NCBI GenBank assembly: GCA_009835515.1
Contig: VXXH01000399.1
Location: forward strand, 1-8,665
Reading direction: 5' to 3'
DNA length: 8,665 bases
DNA from: Candidatus Poribacteria bacterium
GTDB lineage: Bacteria; Poribacteria; WGA-4E; WGA-3G
How positions within the stretch are numbered: the stretch's first letter is position 1; every line of letters begins with the position of its first letter. Below are positions 1 to 6,200 of the stretch, piece after piece. Position numbers and translations under genes: made by a program. Under the pieces are notes generated by a model. The model had not been told where the DNA came from and did no database searches. It saw nothing but the letters and a program-made list of their open reading frames with translations.

Positions 1-42
1 TTCTTGCCGTGTAATGTAAATACAACCTAACGGAGATAAAAT

Positions 43-231
43 ATGACCTTTGAAGAAAAACTCGCAAAACTGACCGAGATCGTTGATAAACTTGAGGCGG
101 GCAACGAACTGCCGCTTGAGGATTCTCTCAAACTCTTTGAGGAAGGTGTCGGTTTAGTTTCATCGTGTCGCGAGATGCTCGAAAACGCGGAGCAGCGGGT
201 AGAAAACGTACTCAAAACAGATAATTCATAA
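43..231 (+). CDS. xseB: Exodeoxyribonuclease VII small subunit
   Basis: This 62-residue protein is the small subunit of exonuclease VII, a cytoplasmic single-strand-specific nuclease in which several XseB chains bind the large XseA subunit. The family signature is visible: FEEKLAKLTEIVDKLEAGN at residues 3-21, then LPLEDSLKLFEEGVGLVSSC and a second amphipathic helix ending in AEQRVENVL. This is the two-helix coiled-coil hairpin expected of XseB, and the length is typical (about 60-80 residues). The ATG is preceded by GGAG at 32-35 with a 7-base spacer, which supports this start. xseA would be expected upstream, but only 42 bases are present and all three forward frames there close within about 30 bases, so xseA cannot be confirmed. 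dxs starts 18 bases after the stop, so the two are probably co-transcribed. Identification is by sequence recognition and context; confidence is high. Confidence 0.93.
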   Translation: MTFEEKLAKLTEIVDKLEAGNELPLEDSLKLFEEGVGLVSSCREMLENAEQRVENVLKTDNS

Positions 232-249
232 ACAACAGGAAAAAAAAAC

Positions 250-2103
250 ATGTTCTTAGAAAAAATTAATAGTCCAGCGGACCTGAAAAAACTGGAGATT
301 AGCGAACTTGAAGCACTGGCTGAGGAGATGCGCGCCTATCTACTCACGGTTTTATCCGAGCATCCGGGGCATTTCGCCCCCAATTTCGGTACGATCGAGT
401 TAGCGATAGCATTGCATAAGGTATTTGACACACCACGCGATAAAGTCATTTGGGATATCGGACATCAGGCGTATCCGCATAAACTACTGACAGGCAGAAG
501 AGAAGCATTTCCAACGCTCAGACAGACTGATGGCATCAGCGGATTTCTCAGCAGAGCCGAGAGTGAATATGACGTTTTTGGTGCCGGGCATTCGAGTACC
601 TCTATCGCTGCGGCGTTAGGCATCGCCACTGCGCGAGATCTGATTAATGAGACTTACAAGGTCGTCGCTATCATCGGGGATGGTGGTTTAACGGGGGGTA
701 TGGCGTTTGAAGCGTTGAACGCCGCCGGTGACTTCAGGAACGATATGCTTGTTATCCTCAATGATAACAACATGTCTATCTCCGCGACGGTCGGTGCGTT
801 CTCAAAACACTTTCACAAACTCACGAGTTCACCACAATATAACTTCCTCCGCTCCGGTGTCAAAGAGATGCTGAATTTAATTCCGGCAGATGCAAAGCAG
901 ATTGCCCGTAAAATTGAGGCTTCATTGAAACCGGGGACGCTATTTGAGGAATTTGGGTTCCGTTACTTCGGGCCCCTTGATGGAAACGATTTGGAGGCAC
1001 TCATCCCGGTGTTGACAGGCATCCGTAGCTTATCCGGTCCCATCCTGCTCCACGTCGTAACCGAGAAGGGACGCGGCTACGCGCCAGCAGAAGAGGACCC
1101 GGTCGGCTTCTACAGTGTCAGCGGCCCCTTCAACCTGAAGACAGGGAAAACGCTTAAACCGAAACCGACGGTACCCTCCTACACGGAAGTGTTCAGCCGA
1201 ACGCTGATTGAATTAGCGAAACGCGACCCACGGGTCGTCGGCGTGACGGCAGCGATGCCGGGTGGAACGGGACTTGATAAGTTTGCCAACGCGTTTCCGA
1301 GTCGGTGTTTTGATATCGGACTCGCAGAGCAGTGCGCCGTTACATTCGCAAGTGGACTCGCAGCACAAGGGATGCGTCCTGTCGCTGCTATCTATTCCAC
1401 TTTCCTCCAGCGGAGTTATGATCAGGTCTTACACGATGTCTGTATCCAAAACCTGCCGGTCATCTTCGCACTTGATAGGAGTGGACTTGTCGGCGCGGAC
1501 GGTCCGACACATCACGGTGTTTTCGATTTCGCATATCTGCGTTCTATTCCGAACATGGTCGTGATGGCACCGAAAGATGAGAACGAGTTGCAATCTATGG
1601 TGAAGACCGCGCTTGCCTATGAAGACGGTCCGATTGCCTTCCGCTACCCGCGAGGCACAGGGATCGGTGTAAAGATCGCAGCGGAACCACAAGTCTTGCC
1701 TATCGGTGAAAGTGAGATCGTCAGAGAAGGTGACGATGTGCTTGTCATCGCTATTGGTAACCGGGTCTACCCTGCACTTGAAGCCGCACAAACGTTAGCC
1801 GATAACGGAATTTCAGTGACCGTTGTCAACGCGAGATTTGTGAAACCGTTAGATACTGCAACGATTCTGCCGCTTGCGGAACGTATCGGCAAGGTAATTA
1901 CGATTGAGGACGGTGTAATAATGGGCGGTTTCGGCAGTGCCGTCTTGGAAGCACTCGCCGCAGCGGGGATCCCAAACGTGCAAGTTACAAATCTCGGTAT
2001 CCCCGACGAATTTATTGAGCACGGTGATGTCAAGTACCTTCACGCGCTATACCAGTGCGATGCTGACGCTGTTGTTCGCGCTTCGCAGGCAATGTTCAGA
2101 TGA
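250..2103 (+). CDS. dxs: 1-deoxy-D-xylulose-5-phosphate synthase
   Basis: DXS condenses pyruvate and glyceraldehyde 3-phosphate, with thiamine diphosphate (ThDP) and Mg2+, into DXP, the entry metabolite of the MEP isoprenoid pathway and a precursor of thiamine and pyridoxal. The 617-residue length is normal. Visible hallmarks are GHFAPNFG (His41, equivalent to E. coli His49), DIGHQAYPHKLLTGR at 69-83, the ThDP/Mg motif GDG at 143-145 with NDNNMSIS at 171-178, the catalytic Glu360 in LAEQ, YSTFLQRSYDQVLHD at 382-396, DRSGLVGADGPTHHG at 409-423 and RYPRG at 465-469. The C-terminal transketolase domain continues to the end (FVKPLD, MGGFGSAVLE). Two usually invariant histidines differ: Tyr288 replaces the His of the DPxxFH motif, and Cys362 replaces the His of AEQHAVT. 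AGGA at 237-240 lies 9 bases before the ATG. xseB upstream and tlyA downstream match a common bacterial cluster, but the frequent neighbour ispA is absent. Confidence 0.96.
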   Translation: MFLEKINSPADLKKLEISELEALAEEMRAYLLTVLSEHPGHFAPNFGTIELAIALHKVFDTPRDKVIWDIGHQAYPHKLLTGRREAFPTLRQTDGISGFLSRAESEYDVFGAGHSSTSIAAALGIATARDLINETYKVVAIIGDGGLTGGMAFEALNAAGDFRNDMLVILNDNNMSISATVGAFSKHFHKLTSSPQYNFLRSGVKEMLNLIPADAKQIARKIEASLKPGTLFEEFGFRYFGPLDGNDLEALIPVLTGIRSLSGPILLHVVTEKGRGYAPAEEDPVGFYSVSGPFNLKTGKTLKPKPTVPSYTEVFSRTLIELAKRDPRVVGVTAAMPGGTGLDKFANAFPSRCFDIGLAEQCAVTFASGLAAQGMRPVAAIYSTFLQRSYDQVLHDVCIQNLPVIFALDRSGLVGADGPTHHGVFDFAYLRSIPNMVVMAPKDENELQSMVKTALAYEDGPIAFRYPRGTGIGVKIAAEPQVLPIGESEIVREGDDVLVIAIGNRVYPALEAAQTLADNGISVTVVNARFVKPLDTATILPLAERIGKVITIEDGVIMGGFGSAVLEALAAAGIPNVQVTNLGIPDEFIEHGDVKYLHALYQCDADAVVRASQAMFR

Positions 2104-2108
2104 AGGAG
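2103..2108 (+). promoter_or_regulatory. Strong Shine-Dalgarno displaced from the tlyA start
   Basis: AAGGAG overlaps the last base of the dxs stop codon and is the best ribosome-binding sequence in the dxs-tlyA gap. Its last base is 49 bases upstream of the tlyA ATG, far beyond a working spacing. The tlyA frame has a TAA at 2119-2121 and no ATG, GTG or TTG between there and 2158, and nothing SD-like directly precedes 2158. The inference is that the repeat tract pushed this site away from its gene; it may now be non-functional or act by translational re-initiation after dxs. Confidence 0.4.
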
Positions 2109-2122
2109 TCGTCAGTTCTAAA

Positions 2123-2157
2123 AACTTATAACTTATAACCAACAACTTATAACCATT
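2123..2157 (+). repeat. Heptameric tandem repeat tract before tlyA
   Basis: Five consecutive 7-base steps end exactly at the tlyA ATG. Units 1, 2 and 4 are AACTTAT; unit 3 is AACCAAC and unit 5 is AACCATT, so every unit starts with AAC. The rotated unit ATAACTT differs by one base from ATAACTG, which is the reverse-strand form of the AGTTATC heptamer found inside tlyA at 2696-2723. The two tracts therefore appear to belong to one heptamer family in opposite orientations. The repeated TTATAA core is self-complementary and could form weak A/U hairpins in the mRNA leader. Short tandem heptamers are known from cyanobacteria and some other genomes; the relationship here is inferred. Confidence 0.75.
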
Positions 2158-3123
2158 ATGCAACGGATAGACATCTTTCTCGTAGAGCACGGCTTAGCGG
2201 AAAGCCGAGAGCAGGCGAAACGGCTTATCCTTGCGGGTGCTGTAACCGTTAACGGGAATACCCGAATTAAGCCGGGGCAGCGTGTGTCTGCCGATGCGAA
2301 GATCGTTGTTCAGGCACCACAGCGATATGTCAGTCGCGGTGGGTTTAAGTTGGAGAAGGCGTTATCTCTCTTTGATGTAGATGTGGAAAATAGAGTTGCA
2401 CTTGACGTAGGTGCATCAACAGGTGGATTCACAGACTGTCTCCTTCAGCACGGCGCAAAATTCGTCTATGCTGTTGATGTCGGCTACGGGCAACTCGCTT
2501 GGAAACTTCGAACACATCCACAGGTTCAGTCAATTGAGAAAACGAACATTCGACATTTAACGCCAACACATTTAAAGACATCTGCACTGAACGATAGCGA
2601 AGACTTTATCTCTATCGCCGTGATTGATGTCTCTTTTATTTCTCTGCGGACGGTGCTACCGAGTGTCATCAAAATTCTGACGCAGCAAACAAAGAAGTTA
2701 TCAGTTATCAGTTGTCAGTTATCAGTTAAAGAGGGGGACGATGATGCTTCCGTTCTTTCTGACAACCGAAAGGTTTTTCGCAGAAAAACCGAACTGGCAA
2801 CTGATAACCATCCCTATGATATTATTGCCCTGCTTAAGCCGCAGTTTGAAGCCGGTAAAGCCCATGTGAAAAAGGGCGGAATTGTCCCTGATAAACAGGT
2901 GCATATTCAGACAATAGACAATCTCAGTGCTTTTGTCACGGAGAAACTTGGGGCTACGGTGAGAGGGTTGACGTATTCACCGATCCACAAAGACATCGGA
3001 AATATTGAGTACTTACTTTGGCTCACGATTGAACTTGACACGCAAGCGAGTGCGCTCGGAACGGACGTTCACCGCCAGCAAACGACTGCTGAGGTAGTCG
3101 CGGCGGCACACGAATTGTTTTAA
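2158..3123 (+). CDS. tlyA: TlyA-family rRNA 2'-O-methyltransferase with an in-frame repeat insertion
   Basis: TlyA proteins methylate cytidine 2'-hydroxyls in rRNA using S-adenosylmethionine; the label 'haemolysin' is historical. An S4 RNA-binding domain occupies about residues 1-60 (RIDIFLVEHGLAESREQAKR, then AGAVTVNG), followed by YVSRGGFKLEKAL at 57-69 and the SAM-binding motif LDVGASTGGFTDCLLQ at 82-97. The FtsJ-type K-D-K-E tetrad can be assigned to Lys64, Asp157 (VIDVSFISLR), Lys227 (LLKPQFEAGK) and Glu284 (GNIEYL). The protein is 321 residues against roughly 250-280 for the family. The excess is residues 180-217, encoded by a palindromic repeat lying between the Asp157 helix region and the Lys227 strand, probably a surface loop. 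The start fits homologues (M..RIDIFLVE) although no SD lies at normal distance. It likely belongs to the xseB-dxs transcription unit. Activity is inferred from the intact motifs. Confidence 0.92.
   Translation: MQRIDIFLVEHGLAESREQAKRLILAGAVTVNGNTRIKPGQRVSADAKIVVQAPQRYVSRGGFKLEKALSLFDVDVENRVALDVGASTGGFTDCLLQHGAKFVYAVDVGYGQLAWKLRTHPQVQSIEKTNIRHLTPTHLKTSALNDSEDFISIAVIDVSFISLRTVLPSVIKILTQQTKKLSVISCQLSVKEGDDDASVLSDNRKVFRRKTELATDNHPYDIIALLKPQFEAGKAHVKKGGIVPDKQVHIQTIDNLSAFVTEKLGATVRGLTYSPIHKDIGNIEYLLWLTIELDTQASALGTDVHRQQTTAEVVAAAHELF
2696..2808 (+). repeat. Palindromic, protein-coding repeat element inside tlyA
   Basis: The left end is a heptamer array: AGTTATC at 2696, 2703 and 2717, AGTTGTC at 2710, and AGTTAAA at 2724. 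The right end, AACTGGCAACTGATAAC (2792-2808), is the reverse complement of 2704-2720 at 16 of 17 positions, and the single mismatch would be a G-U pair in RNA. Between the arms lies a perfect 7-bp hairpin, GGTTTTT (2772-2778) and AAAAACC (2784-2790) with loop CGCAG. The element is translated without a frame break as TlyA residues 180-217 (LSVISCQLSVKEG at the left, RKTELATDN at the right). Conserved TlyA sequence resumes at once with YDIIALLKPQFEAGK. This recalls Rickettsia palindromic elements in insertion style, but the sequence family appears different; that comparison is an inference. Confidence 0.85.
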
Positions 3124-3236
3124 TGGCTATCAGCCGTCAGGGCGGTTTTTCCGCGAAAAACTTTTCAGTAGTCAGTTAAGAGGTTATCGTTTAGCAAAAC
3201 CTCTTTTCTTTCCTGACGGCTACTGCTGATGGCTAT
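3123..3236 (+). repeat. Composite palindromic (MITE-like) element in the tlyA-tamB gap
   Basis: An 8-base direct repeat, ATGGCTAT, occurs at 3123-3130 and 3229-3236. Just inside are inverted arms AGCCGTCAGG (3132-3141) and CCTGACGGCT (3212-3221), a perfect 10-bp match. The left arm reads as heptamers GGCTATC and AGCCGTC. Internally there is a GGTTTTT/AAAAACT hairpin (3144-3162) with loop CCGCG, then AGTAGTC and AGTTAAGAGG (3167-3183). The hairpin, the heptamer form and the AGTTAA(A)GAGG block are all shared with the element inside tlyA, so both look like members of one modular family. The element contains no ORF of note and so could not mobilise itself. The direct repeat may be a target-site duplication or simply another heptamer copy; the sequence does not decide. 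Confidence 0.7.
3178..3210 (+). terminator. Candidate rho-independent terminator after tlyA
   Basis: AAGAGGTT (3178-3185) pairs perfectly with AACCTCTT (3198-3205) across a 12-base loop and runs into the pyrimidine stretch TTTTCTTT. The position, 54 bases after the tlyA stop, suits the end of the xseB-dxs-tlyA unit. Only three of the eight pairs are G-C and the loop is long, so the hairpin is weak. It is embedded in the composite repeat element, so termination may be a by-product of the repeat. No convincing promoter for the next gene was recognised, so readthrough into it is also possible. Confidence 0.4.
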
Positions 3237-3250
3237 TCCGGTCAATAGCC
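3231..3250 (+). other. Hairpin immediately before the tamB-like ribosome-binding site
   Basis: GGCTATT (3231-3237) and AATAGCC (3244-3250) form a perfect 7-bp stem with a 6-base loop, CCGGTC. The stem ends 4 bases before the TAGGA that serves the downstream gene. It could influence initiation or mRNA stability, or be the outer end of the neighbouring repeat element. Its left arm overlaps the second copy of the ATGGCTAT direct repeat. The stem is seen directly; any role is inference. Confidence 0.45.
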
Positions 3251-3266
3251 AGATAGGAAAACGAAG

Positions 3267-6200
3267 ATGCAGAAAAGAATCCAGAAAATCGCTATTTTCT
3301 TCGGAATATTCATTATCCTTGCACTCTGCGGGGGTTTTTTCTTTAGCCGTTCAGATACTTTCCTGAATTGGGTAGAAAAACGGCTTGCGACCGAACTTGA
3401 ATATCGGCTAACAGACGATTATAAGGCAAGCGTCGGCGACATAAAAGGCAGCATCTTGGGCAATATTACGATCAACGGTATCACAATTTCCAAGCACGAT
3501 ACACCAGATACGCCGGTAATCTCTACAGAAAAAGTTGTCCTGAAATATAATCTACTGGGGTTTTTATCTCGTGTATTTGAGGTGACACAACTGCGTGTGA
3601 CCAAACCACGAATTCGCGCGAAGTCCAACGCCGATGGCAGTGTTAATTTGGAGCATATTTTCAAGGAAACGACAACACAAGGTCCCCCGAAATTCGCTTT
3701 GGCAGTTGAACATATTGAATGTAGTAACGGTATAATTGATTATATTGATACGCAACGCGATATTCATATAGAGATTACAGGTGTCTCTATTGACGTAGAG
3801 GGGACCCTCGACACATGGAACCACAAGGGTTATTTACGAATTGATGCTGGCAGTCTTAAGTTTAACGGTTCCGAGACACCCATTGATACGTTTGAAGTGG
3901 ATTTTCAGATTTTAGCCACGCTTAGCGAATTGGATCGCCTCCGATTAGAATTTGGCAATTCAAGTTTGGAAGTTACAGGCCATTTTCCGCACGGAGAAAC
4001 GGGAGCCCCTTGGGATATTGGCCTGGATTTACTGCGATTGGATGTTGCAGATGTAGATCAATTTTTCGGCGAAGACACCGAACTTGAAGGCATTGTAAAG
4101 GGTAGGATAACGGCAAGCGGAAACAGCGATTTAGCCTTCGCTGCTGCACTCTCTGTGGAAACACCGACATTTTCTATGACACAAGCGGAAAGCCATAGAC
4201 AAATTGTACTGACAGACCTAAAAATTGATGCCGATTTCAATTTACACCCAATCCCTACATTCACGCTAAAAACCTTCAGGACACAGATCGCTGACGGCAC
4301 CTTGACCAGTAACGGAACTATCGGACTCCAAAGCCGACCAGAAGGCGATGTTATTGCGCAGCTGCGACAACTGACAACATCCCCGCTTAACTATACAGGA
4401 CAGGGGAAGGCAACAGATATCAAACTCATACCCCTGCTGTCGATGTTTGTTCAACTCCCCGAATACCTCACAGACAGCACAGGACACCTCTCAGGAACCG
4501 CCACATTCAACGGAAATAGCACAGACTCCTCAACTTTCAAACTCAATAGCACGATAGAGATAACAGAGACCACCCTCAACGCAGTCGCACTTGCGGATTC
4601 AACACTGCGTTGTGTGATTGATGCGGGTGAATTGAAAGCCGGTGGAAATCTTGATGAAACCGATATTAACATCACAGGTCCCTTTCCTTTAGCGGCGCAA
4701 GATGCTCTGGATATCCACATTTCGCGTATCAACTTTGACGACCTGATGAAGATTGTTAACAGTGCGGATCTCGGCGGGACAGGAGAATACACTGCGAAGT
4801 TGTCCTCGGATGGTATACTGGAAGGTGCGATAAAAATCCCGGACGCGAGTTTCAACGACATCCCGATCGGTGCTTTGGTAGGTAACCTCGACTACCAAGA
4901 TGGACAGGTATTCATCGAAAATGGTCTGCTCACCAAAAACACGATAAACGATCTCGTGACGGCGTATGAGAGCCGGACGACAATTGCTGGCGTTGTGGAT
5001 GTCGAAGGTGAGTTTCCAGCCGAATTCAGTGTTGTTGCTGATCCCGTTTACGTCCAACACTATCCGAGGGTAGTGTTAGGCGCAGAATATCCGGTAGAGG
5101 GTGAAGTTAGCGGCGAACTCAAACTATACGGAACGCTGATTAATCTTGATGGCAGTGCCGATTTCAGTGTCACCGAAGGTGTCGCATGGGGTATCCATCT
5201 GGATCCACTAACGCTTCCTTTGCGAATTGAAGATTATAATATCGCACTTCCGGATTTTGAGATAACCACCCGTGGTCAGAAGGTTACGCTCAACGTAACG
5301 GTGGCTTCAAACGGCGATTACGATTTGCTGCTCGAAAGCGACGCACCTGTGAGTTTCCAAGCACTTGCAAACGCAGCAAAAATCGCCGATTTTCCTTTTG
5401 GAGGGCAGTTTGATGTTCGGGTCGTCGGAACGCTAAAAAAACCGGAAAATGTTGATTTTCAGGTCGAACTGGATTTCTCGGACATAACCTTCTTAGACAA
5501 TGGTCGGGAGACGCAACATCCACTCAGTGATGTTCTGCTACACGGCAAACTCGTAGAACTTAAAAATACTACCGCTGAACCGGATCGTTTCGATTTCACG
5601 GGGCGCGGGTTTAACGGTCAGATTCGGGGCTACGTCAGTATGGCTCCCGACAACCCTTACAAATTCATAATGGAGAGCGAAGCACTTGAGGTTACACCGA
5701 TTCTGCGTATCTTGCACCCCGCACTTGAGGCGGTCACAGGGACTGCCAAGGGACGTGCCGAAATAAAAGGGACAGTGGCCGCCCTCGCGCCAACGGATGA
5801 GGAAAATAACGATCAGCGGGTTTACCCTTACGATGTCGCTATCGAAATTGACACCAGCCAACTTCACTACGGAAATTCAAGCCGGAAAAAGAGCCCATTC
5901 ACAAACGCTGAACCGATTCGGTTATACCTCAAAGACGACAAATGGACTTTTGACGCGTTTGCCCTAAGGACAGCCGAAGATAAGTCACCGTTTATTGAAC
6001 TGACGGGGAATTTCGATGCCAAAAGCGAGGCGATGGAGCTTTACGCGAAATCTGACGGGTTCGCGCTGGCACCTTTTGGCACAGCGTTAGGGCTTCCGCT
6101 TGATATGCTACAGACCGGAAGCGGTCATTATACCCTGAAAATAACGGGTACATCTAAGCAACCCAGGGTCGCGTTGGATTGGGCAATTCCGATGTTGGAT

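Noticed and set aside
1..42. Possible 3' end of xseA before xseB
   Set aside because: All three forward frames stop within about 30 bases and the few residues match no recognisable XseA tail.
1429..1791. Antisense open frame of 120 codons within dxs
   Set aside because: The sense strand is unmistakable DXS in this stretch (GADGPTHHG, RYPRG), so the reverse frame is a shadow.
2696..2730. Heptamer array considered as a CRISPR or diversity-generating template
   Set aside because: Units are 7 bases with no spacers, and no cas gene or reverse transcriptase is present; it is a simple short tandem repeat at the end of a palindrome.
2690..2815. The extra TlyA segment considered as a frameshift or gene break
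   Set aside because: The frame continues without a stop through the insert and conserved TlyA motifs resume at once in the same frame.
4451..4861. Antisense open frame of 136 codons
   Set aside because: It lies wholly opposite the tamB-like gene, resembles no family I know, and is low-complexity Ser/Val/Leu-rich as expected from the reverse of beta-rich coding sequence.
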